The notes under the pieces: model-generated
Database searches by the model: none
What the model was told of the DNA's origin: nothing
The model's input: only the letters and a program-made list of their open reading frames with translations
In this document: in pieces, positions 23,746-31,960 of the stretch
How positions within the stretch are numbered: position 1 is the first letter of the stretch
Layout of the letters: every line of letters starts with the position of its first letter
Position numbers and translations under genes: made by a program
Source: a virus
DNA: 32,424 bases
Virus record (IMG/VR): IMGVR_UViG_3300020274_000015
Coordinates: 1-32,424 of that record
Strand: one strand, 5' to 3'

Positions 23746-24913
23746 GTGTAGTCTTTACCTCTTCTGTATATTTCGGATCACATTCGTATTGCAACTCGTC
23801 ATGGATGAAAGCGAGTTGGTTAGTGTGAGTTTTTTGTAATCTGTCGTTTGCTATTACCATCCATCGTTTAGCGATGACACCAGCACCACATTGCAAAAGG
23901 TAATTTAATCCTTTATGTGGACTGTCTACTAAAACTTTTCTTGAATCAATAGCTTTAAGGTAACCTTGTTTAGATTTGCTATTCACAGCCTTCAACAATT
24001 CACCTAAACCATCAATAGCATCTACATATGCTTCTCTTATTTCTTTACCTTTCTTAGCTGCTTTGCTTTGAGAAAGTTGTGGATCAAATGACAGACCTAG
24101 TTTTAGGTTGCCAGCTCCATAAAGAAAAGCATATGTCACAGTCTTAACTTGTCTTCTAGATATACCAATCTTATCTGCATTGACTTGATGGATATCACCG
24201 TTGAGAAGTATGTCAGCATATCTACCACCGTCATATCTACCAAGATAATGAGCAAGCATTCGTAGCTCTATACCTGAAAGGTCAGCACCTACCATAACTT
24301 TACCTGGAGTAGCAGTAAACAATCGTCTAAATTGTTCATCCGCTGGGACTTGTCCAAGATTTGGTTTACGATGTGCACACCTAAATGTGTTAGTAGCTAC
24401 AGAACAATGATGGTGAATACGATTAGACATCGTACATAGCTTGAGCCATGCGTTCACGCCTTCCGAGATCATCCCCAATTTCTTGGTAATATCTAGACAT
24501 TGAAGAAACAACAGGGCTGTTTCCGACCCAATATCTTTTAATACGGTCTCGTCTATAACCGCCTTCCCTGAGATCGTTTGCGATTTCGGTCGCCAATTCT
24601 CGTGTGTCTTCAGTATCCATGCTATGTGGTCTCTTGATGTTGGATTAAGTTCTTTAATTCGTTGTATTTCACAACCCTCCACATATCCCTGCGTTGAGTT
24701 GTTTCGTTTAGGTGTAAACAGAGAACCAGCTACAAATGGATATTTATCACGTAATAATTTTGATAATTTTTCAATTTCAATACGAAGCTTAGACTCTAAT
24801 TTAAATGCTTCTTCTTGATTGAAATACCAACCGTGTAGTTCCTGTTGTGTAAGAATTTGTGCGACTTGATGCTCTAACGTGAGCCAGTCAAATAGGGGAG
24901 GAAGTGCTCGCAT
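23648..24913 (-). CDS. DNA polymerase, polymerase domain (second part of a split gp5)
   Basis: Family A replicative polymerase domain, 421 aa from the ATG at 24913 (MRALPPLF); the frame is open to 24970. Motif A is VMVGADLSGIELRMLAHYLG with the catalytic Asp, motif B RRQVKTVTYAFLYGAG, and motif C LAFIHDELQY with the second catalytic Asp. The C-terminus SKSGTNWSEVH parallels the T7 ending (GPNWAICH), so this half is complete. Its N-terminus continues exactly where the exonuclease ORF is interrupted. The break is a -1 change at a C4 run (24895-24898): one extra C would join both parts as ...FLPLFDWLTLEH.... No ribosome binding site precedes 24913. It could be one gene with a deletion or sequencing error, or two real subunits. 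Confidence 0.92.
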   Translation of the reverse strand: MRALPPLFDWLTLEHQVAQILTQQELHGWYFNQEEAFKLESKLRIEIEKLSKLLRDKYPFVAGSLFTPKRNNSTQGYVEGCEIQRIKELNPTSRDHIAWILKTHENWRPKSQTISGKAVIDETVLKDIGSETALLFLQCLDITKKLGMISEGVNAWLKLCTMSNRIHHHCSVATNTFRCAHRKPNLGQVPADEQFRRLFTATPGKVMVGADLSGIELRMLAHYLGRYDGGRYADILLNGDIHQVNADKIGISRRQVKTVTYAFLYGAGNLKLGLSFDPQLSQSKAAKKGKEIREAYVDAIDGLGELLKAVNSKSKQGYLKAIDSRKVLVDSPHKGLNYLLQCGAGVIAKRWMVIANDRLQKTHTNQLAFIHDELQYECDPKYTEEVKTTLEDSAVKAGVYYKLRCPIAAESKSGTNWSEVH

Positions 24914-25392
24914 AGTTTGGTGGTAACTTTTACATCTTGAACGCAGTAATCTTGCATTTCTTGACTCCATTCTTTCCAGTCAGAAGTCTTACCAAAATCT
25001 CCTTTGTATTCTTGTAGACGATAACCATAGCTTTCTAAACTATGACGGCCATACAATTGCGAAGTCATTCTTGGTATGTTTCTTTTTTTATCTATGTCCA
25101 TCATGTTTGGATGAAACAGTCGAGATAAAATTAATGTGTCTATTATTTGAGCTTTTGTATTAAAAAAAGGATAAACCTTATTTAGTACAGGTAGATCAAA
25201 TCCTATGACGTTGTGTCCTACAACTACATCGGCATCAGTAAGTTGATGTAATCCTTCTGTAATTGGATAGCATTTATGACCCTGATTGTTGAAGACAAAG
25301 TATTCATCTTGTTCAGTGTCATATATTGCAAGGCAATGGATTTCAGTAGCGTCATGCAGCAATCCGTTTGTTTCGCAGTCGAATACCAACAT
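24874..25392 (-). CDS. DNA polymerase, 3'-5' exonuclease domain (first part of a split gp5)
   Basis: Proofreading domain of T7 gp5-type polymerase, 172 aa. Exo I is LVFDCETNGL with D-x-E, Exo II is VVVGHNVIGFDLPVL with the catalytic Asp, and Exo III is QDYCVQDVKVT. The ORF then ends with LPYLTGSR and a stop, in the linker where T7 gp5 continues toward the thumb and polymerase domains. The following frame overlaps by 40 bases or more and supplies the remainder; together the parts give about 590 aa, a usual length for cyanopodoviral polymerases. The ATG is four bases before the primase-helicase stop region ends. Confidence 0.92.
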   Translation of the reverse strand: MLVFDCETNGLLHDATEIHCLAIYDTEQDEYFVFNNQGHKCYPITEGLHQLTDADVVVGHNVIGFDLPVLNKVYPFFNTKAQIIDTLILSRLFHPNMMDIDKKRNIPRMTSQLYGRHSLESYGYRLQEYKGDFGKTSDWKEWSQEMQDYCVQDVKVTTKLCEHFLPYLTGSR

Positions 25393-25396
25393 CTAT

Positions 25397-26959
25397 TTAA
25401 AAGTCAGTACTGGGGTCAAATGCTGTGTCTGTCGTTTCATGAAATTTACAGGTGTTTTTGTCATATACAAGTTGTGCAGCTACTCCAGTTTCACCTGAGT
25501 ATCTGTTCTTTAAAACTCGTAAAGTGGATACGTTATCGTTTGATTGCTGGTCTCTTTCCAATGCAAGTACGGTGTCACTAAGCTGACTTATAGAAGCAGA
25601 TCCTCTAAGTTGACCTATAGAAACTCGTTGCCCATCTTCGTGTGCTTTATCATTTTGTGCTCGTCTCAAATGAGAAACTAAAAATAATTTAATTCCTGTT
25701 CTCTCAACTAAGCTACGCAAATCAGTCATAGTTCTATCTATCATTCTTCTCTCATCTCCATCTAGTCCACTAAGTAATATGGACAGGTGATCTAAGAAAA
25801 TAATTTTAGTGTCTAAACCTAGTGCCATGTATTCGATACGGTTATAGATAACATCGCTAGATAAACTACCGAAGTGATCGTATAAATAAAGATTCCAGTT
25901 TTTTATGGTTTTATCGTAAGCATTTCTTAGGGTGGTGTATTCATGCTCACCAAGGTGCAGGGCTTTACCCACAGCTACAGACATAAGTCCTAAAGCTGTT
26001 CGCCTGTTAGATTCCTCTAAAGCGATGTAGCCTACTTTTTCATCTGTGTTTAGTAACTCAGTTGCTAGTTGTCTACAAAATGTACTTTTACCTTGACCAG
26101 TACCAGCAGTTATTGTTGTTAGCTCTCCGTACCGTATTCCATGAGTCATGGCTTGCAATCCTGGGAACGGGTATTTGTGATTGCAAGGCGGGCTTGGAGT
26201 TGTAACAGCTTCTAATAACGATTTGCCATCCACGATACCGTCTGGTTGATACGGTTTCGCATCATATATGGCACGTCTGATAGCCTCCGCATCATCCGCC
26301 TGTAACGCATCTGACGCATCCTTATATTTATCCATTCTTGCAATCGTGACTTTACCTGTCGGTAAGACTGACGCTGCAAGTTCCGTAGCTCTTCGTCCGT
26401 GTTCATCATTGTCGAAGAACAAGACAATCTCCTTATAGCCTTGTAGTAAAGGTATTTGTTTTTGAATGTCTTTTTTGGCTGACGCACAGCCATGTGGTAG
26501 CGATACATGCGGCCATCCAACCATCGCTTCCCAACCTGAAGCGGCATCAAGTTCGCCTTCATAAACGATGATCCTTTTGCCAGAAGTTGGAAAAAGGTGT
26601 TGACCAAACAATGTATCTGTTGTTTCACCCTCATACTTAAAGTTTTTTAATTTATCCCTTGTTTTGAATCCTTTAAGACATCCAGAGCTGTCGTAATAAG
26701 GGAAACGTAGGTGTGTGTCGTCTCTGTAGATTTTGTATTTCTCACAGGTTCGTTCACTAATACCTCGTTTATTAAGCCTTTGAGGGTTTCCTTTGAATTG
26801 CACATTAGATTGCATGGGTAATTTGTTTTGTTCTCCATCTCCAGGTGTTCTCGTTGTGCAACTAAAACAATAAGTATGCCCATCTGTGTACACTGCAAGT
26901 GCATCAGATGAGCCACAATCTGGACATGGGTCGTGTCTTATGAATTCACTTTCCGTCAT
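25397..26959 (-). CDS. Primase-helicase, T7 gp4-like
   Basis: Bifunctional replisome motor of 520 aa (T7 gp4A 566). The N-terminal zinc-binding domain has CPDCG and CFSC (residues 12-35). The primase TOPRIM segment contains VYEGELDAASGWEAM and IVLFFDNDEHGRRA (about 150-205). The C-terminal RecA-type helicase has Walker A TAGTGQGKST (about 280), Walker B-like KIIFLDHLS, and SHLRRAQ with the sensor region. The C-terminus ends STDF, a terminal Phe that in T7 gp4 contacts DNA polymerase. The ATG overlaps the endonuclease I stop (ATGA). Confidence 0.95.
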   Translation of the reverse strand: MTESEFIRHDPCPDCGSSDALAVYTDGHTYCFSCTTRTPGDGEQNKLPMQSNVQFKGNPQRLNKRGISERTCEKYKIYRDDTHLRFPYYDSSGCLKGFKTRDKLKNFKYEGETTDTLFGQHLFPTSGKRIIVYEGELDAASGWEAMVGWPHVSLPHGCASAKKDIQKQIPLLQGYKEIVLFFDNDEHGRRATELAASVLPTGKVTIARMDKYKDASDALQADDAEAIRRAIYDAKPYQPDGIVDGKSLLEAVTTPSPPCNHKYPFPGLQAMTHGIRYGELTTITAGTGQGKSTFCRQLATELLNTDEKVGYIALEESNRRTALGLMSVAVGKALHLGEHEYTTLRNAYDKTIKNWNLYLYDHFGSLSSDVIYNRIEYMALGLDTKIIFLDHLSILLSGLDGDERRMIDRTMTDLRSLVERTGIKLFLVSHLRRAQNDKAHEDGQRVSIGQLRGSASISQLSDTVLALERDQQSNDNVSTLRVLKNRYSGETGVAAQLVYDKNTCKFHETTDTAFDPSTDF

Positions 26960-27306
26960 CTAAGCCAATCCACTGGGATAGCATGGAAAGCACACCATTT
27001 GATGTTGTATCGAGTACACCATTTTGCGTAGGTAGTTTTTGATTTTTTACTAATTTTTTTATATGGATCTTGAAAGACCATTCTTAAATCAATATGTGGA
27101 TTCTCAGTCACTACTTGTCTTATTTTTCGCCTGTCTTCAGGTCGCCAATATCCTTTTGTCTCTAAACATATACCGTTAGGTAGAACAAAGTCAGGTGTAT
27201 ATAAATGCTTTAGTGTATAAGTTAAACTTAAACTTTCGTATTCATAATTAACACCCAACTCACATAAAAGATCAGAGACTTTTTCCTCTAATCCTGATTT
27301 AAACAT
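26956..27306 (-). CDS. Endonuclease I (Holliday-junction resolvase), T7 gp3-like
   Basis: Branched-DNA nuclease of 116 aa (T7 gp3 is 149 aa), used for host DNA breakdown and for resolving phage DNA junctions. The PD-(D/E)XK active site is visible: E in FKSGLEEKVSDLL, D in YTPDFVLPNG, and E-T-K in CLETKGYW, matching T7 E20, D55, E65 and K67. The end with TTYAKWCTRYNIKW is also typical. It overlaps ssb by TAATG and the primase-helicase by ATGA. It is shorter than T7 gp3 mainly at the N-terminus. Confidence 0.92.
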   Translation of the reverse strand: MFKSGLEEKVSDLLCELGVNYEYESLSLTYTLKHLYTPDFVLPNGICLETKGYWRPEDRRKIRQVVTENPHIDLRMVFQDPYKKISKKSKTTYAKWCTRYNIKWCAFHAIPVDWLR

Positions 27307-27893
27307 TAAAAGTCGTCTTGATATTGCTCAATTTCAACTGATGATGGTGCTAAATCTGGAGTTACATTTGGATCATCTGCTTTGAATCCTTTTGTCTTAC
27401 CAAATAATTCTGCAACTCCTACTTCATCTAAGTCTCCTGTATCAACTCCAGCTCCAGACTGTATGCTTACTATCTGAATGCCGTTTAATTTAAGACTTGT
27501 TCCGTATGTAACTCCATCACGAAGTACATATGGTTTTTGATGAAAACCTATTTTAACTTTAGATCCTTCATAAACAGGTGTTTCTTTATTAGTGATAGGA
27601 GTTCCCTCTGTATCTACAACAGGTGGCCTTTTATCATCAGCCCAAGAAAACTTAACTAGATATTTACCAGCTTCTACTTCTTCCCAGGGTTCAGGTTTTA
27701 ATGTAGATCTCTTTGGATTTTTAAGTTTTGATTCTGCCCATTTAAGACAGTCTTCTCTTTCTTTTTCAAGAGCATCTACAATATCAGATCCTACAACTGC
27801 TCTTAATGTATATCCAAATTTACTTGGCTTTAGGATGGATTGGAAACCAGTTAGTGTGACTGGTTCTTTGGTTAAGTGGATGTTTCTAGCCAT
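27306..27893 (-). CDS. Single-stranded DNA-binding protein, T7 gp2.5-like
   Basis: OB-fold ssDNA-binding protein of 195 aa (T7 gp2.5 is 232 aa), coordinating replication. Position directly between RNA polymerase and endonuclease I matches T7 genes 1, 2.5 and 3. The C-terminus is acidic and ends EIEQYQDDF; the terminal Phe after acidic residues is the hallmark by which gp2.5 contacts polymerase and helicase. The ATG at 27893 shares a base with the RNA polymerase stop (TAATG). A TTG two codons upstream is less likely. Confidence 0.9.
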   Translation of the reverse strand: MARNIHLTKEPVTLTGFQSILKPSKFGYTLRAVVGSDIVDALEKEREDCLKWAESKLKNPKRSTLKPEPWEEVEAGKYLVKFSWADDKRPPVVDTEGTPITNKETPVYEGSKVKIGFHQKPYVLRDGVTYGTSLKLNGIQIVSIQSGAGVDTGDLDEVGVAELFGKTKGFKADDPNVTPDLAPSSVEIEQYQDDF

Positions 27894-30223
27894 TAACAAA
27901 AAAAATAAGTGGAATTAATTACTTCTGAGGGAACTAAGTCCCCGATTATGGGTGGTTCAGACTCTGCATTGATAGCCTCTGCAAAATCATTTAAGTAGTC
28001 ATGCTCTGCAAATAAATGCATGTAGACTTTTCTAACTTTCTTTGACAACTCAGTCATATCAGTGGCTCTACATAAGACACTGTCATGTATAAGTGCTATC
28101 GGTTTATCAAATTTATCAACTGTAAAGTGCAGGGTATTTGCATCTAATGAATGAATTAGGTTAGGAGCTGTACCATTTTTGTGACCAGCTAAATCAACTT
28201 TGTTGGTGTCATTAGTGGCTACGTTTATTTGACATCTTCCTAACAACTTCATCTTTATTTCGATAACTTCTTTCTTCATGTATCTTTGTGAAACCACAAA
28301 GCCTGAAGGAGTTACCCATTGCACTTTCTCTCCTCGTTTAATAGTCTTAGCTATTTCCTTTTCTATCCAACGCATTACAGCCATTGGTCCAGGTACAACG
28401 TGTTCCATTGCATCCCTTACAGCTTTAACTGTTTGAGTTAGATCTTCCTTCGTTATCTCTACACCTTTTTCTTTAAGAGCATCTCTAATGTATGTTCTAT
28501 TACTAAAAGGTTTTGCATTGTAAGGAATAGTCATCACCGTTCTTTTGGTGCATTTCCTATCCCAATGTTCATGCAAAATAACAGGTATATTAGGCTTCGA
28601 TTTCTCAGCAACAATCTTGTATGCATCTACAGGTTTATCTGTAGGTAATACATTGCACAACATCGCAGCTGATTTATCTCTAGCTAATCCAGATAGAATC
28701 TGTATGCCAGACGCAGTTGCATCAATAGCAATCATCAGGCGTGTTTCCTGACGATCTCTTTTAATAATGCAGTGATACATCTCATCACAACTAGCAAGGA
28801 ATTGCCAGGGTTCTTCAACACCTTCCCATTCGTGTCTGCTGCCTATTGGATCAGTAGCTATTTTTGCAATTAACGAGTAATTATCTTTTGCCCATTGCAG
28901 TCGTTCTGTAATGGTCGCCTTATCTAAACCGTATGTAGTAGCAACTTGAAACATGATCCATTGTTCAGATTCATATGTCAGTTTTGCCGCATCTGCAAAG
29001 ACTAAAAGTGATTTACCAAAGTCCGTATCTTGAGGAGTTAAGTAAGCGGGGATAGGGTAGCATCTCCCACGCCAATCAAAATTCCAAGGTAGAAAGAAAC
29101 GATCTCTATCTTTAAATAATTTAGCCGCTTCCATTTGCTTGCGTGTTCGTACGCTTTTCTTAAATACAAGTGCTTGTTTATTACGAGCCTCTGCTGCTTC
29201 TCTACAGTATGCTTTTTTAAGTTCTGGATTTTCCATATCCAGTGGTTTAGTTGGCATTGGTATGTCAACAATTGGTATAAACTTTCCAACTGCTATACCT
29301 CTATGCTGTAGCTCGTGAGCTATATCATATATAAAGGGATTTACACGATAACCAACTTTTTGAATTTTATTTAAAAATCTAAGTGGCAACTCTCCCTGTA
29401 TTATGCCGACCTCTCCCTGTCGTACCAAGTGATGTCCCCGCATCACCTCATTTAATAAATATCCTCCTTTTCTTTCGTTTGTCCAATCATTTGGTTCTAT
29501 ATACATTGGATATGCCAAGGGTGAAAACAGCTCGGCATCATGCATTATTTGTTCTTTTATTGCCAGAAACCTTTCAGTAGGAACCATTATGTTTGGTGCT
29601 TTCCTACCTTTAGCTCTGTCTTTTTCAAACCAACCAGAACTATCTACTAGACAATCTAGTAACCACCCGCCAAGTCTGACTCGTACAGGTGCTGGCCATC
29701 TGTTCCATGTCTCGACATTGTATCGATTCATAAGAGTTCTTAAGACAACAACCTTTTGATGTGTGCCGCAAGCTTTATGCCAGTAGTTTTTTTGTATGTA
29801 ATCTAGTAATCCTGGTACGGTTTCTTCGTAGAAACTTATATGACATTCATCCTCTACAGCACTGCCAATAGAAGAAGAAATATTGCATAAATAATTAGCT
29901 TTATCAACGCTGCTAAAAACTTTGTCGATAACTATCTTGCATGTAATAGCTGCAAGTAAACCATCATCAAGATCATTAATGTATTTATATACATCTTTAA
30001 AGGCTATGCCGTTATGTCCTCTGCGGATAACGTCCTTGCCTTTTCTAATCTGTTCTCGAACTATTGGTAGTAACTCTCTGAGTGTAGTTACTCCATAAAT
30101 AGAAGCTGAAGAATAAGATTTATCCTCCAGCTTTTTTGTAGTTTTGTTTAGTAGTTCAATTCCCTGCTTTATTTGATTTCTTTCCAACCGAACTTGCTCA
30201 TCAATTTGTGATGGTGTAGGCAT
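27893..30223 (-). CDS. Single-subunit DNA-dependent RNA polymerase, T7 gp1-like
   Basis: Phage polymerase of 776 aa (T7 883 aa) expected to transcribe middle and late genes. Conserved landmarks: FDWRGRCYPIPAYLTPQ (T7 MDWRGRVYAV), catalytic Asp in IAIDATASGIQILSG (T7 D537), KCTKRTVMTIPYNAKPF (K631/Y639 region), HKNGTAPNLIHSLDAN, and catalytic Asp in ALIHDSVL (T7 D812). The shorter length comes from the N-terminal promoter-binding domain. The protein ends STYFFC, in place of the FAFA foot of T7, still hydrophobic at the last residues. No Shine-Dalgarno sequence is visible at 30223. I could not identify its promoter sequence in the window. Confidence 0.97.
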   Translation of the reverse strand: MPTPSQIDEQVRLERNQIKQGIELLNKTTKKLEDKSYSSASIYGVTTLRELLPIVREQIRKGKDVIRRGHNGIAFKDVYKYINDLDDGLLAAITCKIVIDKVFSSVDKANYLCNISSSIGSAVEDECHISFYEETVPGLLDYIQKNYWHKACGTHQKVVVLRTLMNRYNVETWNRWPAPVRVRLGGWLLDCLVDSSGWFEKDRAKGRKAPNIMVPTERFLAIKEQIMHDAELFSPLAYPMYIEPNDWTNERKGGYLLNEVMRGHHLVRQGEVGIIQGELPLRFLNKIQKVGYRVNPFIYDIAHELQHRGIAVGKFIPIVDIPMPTKPLDMENPELKKAYCREAAEARNKQALVFKKSVRTRKQMEAAKLFKDRDRFFLPWNFDWRGRCYPIPAYLTPQDTDFGKSLLVFADAAKLTYESEQWIMFQVATTYGLDKATITERLQWAKDNYSLIAKIATDPIGSRHEWEGVEEPWQFLASCDEMYHCIIKRDRQETRLMIAIDATASGIQILSGLARDKSAAMLCNVLPTDKPVDAYKIVAEKSKPNIPVILHEHWDRKCTKRTVMTIPYNAKPFSNRTYIRDALKEKGVEITKEDLTQTVKAVRDAMEHVVPGPMAVMRWIEKEIAKTIKRGEKVQWVTPSGFVVSQRYMKKEVIEIKMKLLGRCQINVATNDTNKVDLAGHKNGTAPNLIHSLDANTLHFTVDKFDKPIALIHDSVLCRATDMTELSKKVRKVYMHLFAEHDYLNDFAEAINAESEPPIIGDLVPSEVINSTYFFC

Positions 30224-30352
30224 GATTTTGTGTCGCTAGTCTAGGGTTTGCAGTCATTTAGATCCATTAAGGAAACAAAATCCTAGTAATCGCAACGGCT
30301 ATCTAGTGTTGTAAGATAACAGTGTCGTATATGGCAATCAGTTCAACTCAGG
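30224..30352. other. Short intergenic stretch before RNA polymerase
   Basis: About 130 bases between the RNA polymerase start and the tRNA-like att segment. I see no ORF, no clear -10/-35 pair and no hairpin with a T tract. It may hold arm sites for integrase or a promoter for the polymerase gene, but nothing in the sequence identifies either. Confidence 0.4.
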
Positions 30353-30407
30353 CTTGAAAACTAGCGTAGGTGAAAGTCTACCGTGGGTTCGAATCCCACC
30401 CCCTCCG
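30353..30407 (+). other. Putative attP: 3' half of a tRNA-Ser(UGA) gene
   Basis: On the plus strand these 55 bases read as the second half of a class II tRNA. They show the anticodon loop CTTGAAA with UGA, the 3' anticodon strand ACTAG, and a long variable arm GTAG-GTGAAAGT-CTAC. A perfect T arm GTGGG-TTCGAAT-CCCAC follows, then the acceptor 3' strand CCCCTCC and discriminator G. The 5' half is missing: the bases before the loop (CTCAGG) do not pair with ACTAG. So it is not a functional tRNA but the usual signature of a phage attachment site that restores a host tRNA on integration. It lies 109 bases beyond the integrase stop, as expected. Confidence 0.85.
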
Positions 30408-30433
30408 TACTTTTTCAAATAGTCTGGGTGCTT

Positions 30434-30504
30434 GTTTACGCCTTGTTTTTAGGCTTTTCGTAAACTGATTGTCTGTTTTTTTACTAGGATCAGTCCTAAT
30501 CAGT
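30434..30504. repeat. Cluster of inverted repeats between attP and integrase
   Basis: Three inverted repeats in 71 bases: GTTTACG (30434-30440) with CGTAAAC (30459-30465), with an inner GCC/GGC; ACTGATT (30464-30470) with AATCAGT (30498-30504); and TAGGA-TCAG-TCCTA (30485-30498). They lack a T tract in the integrase direction, so a simple terminator is not indicated. They could be integrase or accessory protein binding sites, or an RNA structure. Confidence 0.45.
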
Positions 30505-30515
30505 CTTGGTTTTGA

Positions 30516-31406
30516 TTAGATATTTGCCATTGCATTTTGCCTGGCTCTGTTAGAAACTTTTGCATACATTAGTGTGGTTTCTATAGTTTTATGTCCCATA
30601 AGTTCCATCAAGGTTCTTATCGGTGTTCCAGCTTCCGCATGCCATACTCCAAAGGAGTGTCGCAAGTGATGAAAATTCATCTGTTTTGGCTGTCCCATAA
30701 ACTCTAGAACTTTCTTAAAGTTACGCAAGAGTACATCTTTGTTAGACCATTCATCGCCAAAAATACGTGTGTTTTGTTTAGCGTTTTCAAGTCTTCTTTT
30801 TACAATTGGGTGAACCCTTGGATGTATTGGAATTTCTCTCCAATCATCGTTTTTAGTTGTAAATCCTGGACGACCACCAATATAAATAGAACCATTACCT
30901 TCGTAAGAGTTCAAATCAATATCAACAGCTTTGATGTTTAGAATTTCTGCTTGTCTAGCACCTACATAAGCACCAAACACAGCAATGTCCGCAAGATCAT
31001 TTCTATAAAAATAATCACTACGAGCTATTTTTTCATATTCATCAATAACAGCTTTGTCGTACCATTCAGGTCTTCCTGGTTTCTCTTTAAGTTTCGTGAA
31101 CTTATAAGGTTGTGGAAGTTTCTTTTTTGTATGTGCAAAGTTGAGGACTGCTTTAATCGTTGCCATATAACGATTGGCAGTTGCATCACTAATTCCTCTC
31201 TCTTGTTGCAGCTCTTCAATAAAATCATCCATTACATCTTGTGTAATTCTTTTGCATGGATATGAACGTCCATACATGGATGTAAATGAGTTGCAGTGTG
31301 AAAGAATGTTTTTGTGACTGCTTTTGTTTCGACCATGTGATTTGTTTCGCTTGAGATCGTAATCTAAAGCTTGACCCCATGTTCTTATTTCAATTTCAGT
31401 TGTCAT
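30516..31406 (-). CDS. int: Tyrosine recombinase / integrase
   Basis: Site-specific recombinase of 296 aa. The N-terminal SAM-like core-binding domain spans about 1-115. The catalytic domain shows Arg in YVGARQAEILNIKAVDI, the His-x-x-Arg box in HHLRHSFGVWHAEAGTP, His in LMELMGHKTIETT, and the nucleophile Tyr in LMYAKVSN. All catalytic residues are present, so it is probably active. It overlaps the MarR-like gene by 11 bases and lies beside a tRNA-derived att sequence. Cyanopodoviruses of this type carry integrase though lysogeny has rarely been shown. Start at 31406 follows from coupling and family length. Confidence 0.95.
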   Translation of the reverse strand: MTTEIEIRTWGQALDYDLKRNKSHGRNKSSHKNILSHCNSFTSMYGRSYPCKRITQDVMDDFIEELQQERGISDATANRYMATIKAVLNFAHTKKKLPQPYKFTKLKEKPGRPEWYDKAVIDEYEKIARSDYFYRNDLADIAVFGAYVGARQAEILNIKAVDIDLNSYEGNGSIYIGGRPGFTTKNDDWREIPIHPRVHPIVKRRLENAKQNTRIFGDEWSNKDVLLRNFKKVLEFMGQPKQMNFHHLRHSFGVWHAEAGTPIRTLMELMGHKTIETTLMYAKVSNRARQNAMANI

Positions 31407-31770
31407 AAAGTATGCGGGTGATTTTGTGTACTAAGTCCTTACCTTTGCGTGTAAGTTTGAGAATTGTTCTACGTTTGTCTGAGTAATCGACCTCCTTTGT
31501 AACTAGATTTAAACCTGGCCTACCTAATCGATGTAGTCTTGCAAGCCAGTCAGTGTTTCTACTGCCTGATGCTTTTGTTAATCCTAAATCTTCTTCCATT
31601 GCTTGTTTATGGCAACCGTTATGGCTAGCTATATACATAAGAACAGTCAAAGTTTGGATTGGTAACTCGTTCACTTTTGCTTGTAATGGTTCAAGACTTC
31701 TGATTAAGTAGCAAACCTTAAGGAGTTTTTCAACGTCTTCATCAGTTACTTGTCTCCTTAGAGGATTCAT
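31396..31770 (-). CDS. Winged-helix MarR-like transcriptional regulator
   Basis: DNA-binding protein of 124 aa. The helix-turn-helix region is roughly residues 40-80: LTVLMYIASHNGCHKQAMEE, then DLGLTKASGSRNTDWL. The wing follows with DKRRTILKLTRKGKDL, the classic MarR pattern D-x-R-R/x-x-x-x-LT-x-KG. Overlap with the integrase start suggests coexpression; it might regulate integration or early transcription. I cannot identify an operator. The N-terminal dimerisation part is short. Confidence 0.8.
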   Translation of the reverse strand: MNPLRRQVTDEDVEKLLKVCYLIRSLEPLQAKVNELPIQTLTVLMYIASHNGCHKQAMEEDLGLTKASGSRNTDWLARLHRLGRPGLNLVTKEVDYSDKRRTILKLTRKGKDLVHKITRILYDN

Positions 31771-31888
31771 TAGATTGTTTTTGATTGTCGCCCCACTCTA
31801 AACGGTATTTACCTAAATGGATAGATATATCAAAAAAGCTTTCATCGTCCATGCCGATGTATAAAGAACCAATTGAAAATAATCTCAT
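31742..31888 (-). CDS. 48-aa hypothetical protein before the MarR-like gene
   Basis: Small ORF starting MRLFSIGSLYIGMDDESFFD, followed by ISIHLGKYRLEWGDN and a Ser/Asn/Gln-rich tail. It has a plausible beta-hairpin look with alternating hydrophobic residues. It overlaps the regulator gene by 29 bases. No ribosome binding site is obvious, and no family is recognised. Similar-looking early ORFs with W-x-x-x-W/Y strands are common in phages but nothing here gives a function. Confidence 0.5.
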   Translation of the reverse strand: MRLFSIGSLYIGMDDESFFDISIHLGKYRLEWGDNQKQSNESSKETSN

Positions 31889-31960
31889 TTGTTAACATAA
31901 GTTACTAAATTTGGGTGGATAAATTCAATATTAGATGAGAATGATTATCAATTGCAGGGA

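Noticed and set aside
30353-30407. A functional tRNA gene
   Set aside because: The 5' acceptor, D arm and 5' anticodon strand are absent upstream; only the 3' half matches, as in attachment sites.
31889-31960. Host sigma-70 promoter on the minus strand (CTGCAA, 18 bases, TAATAT)
   Set aside because: Both boxes are weak matches in AT-rich DNA, so chance cannot be excluded.
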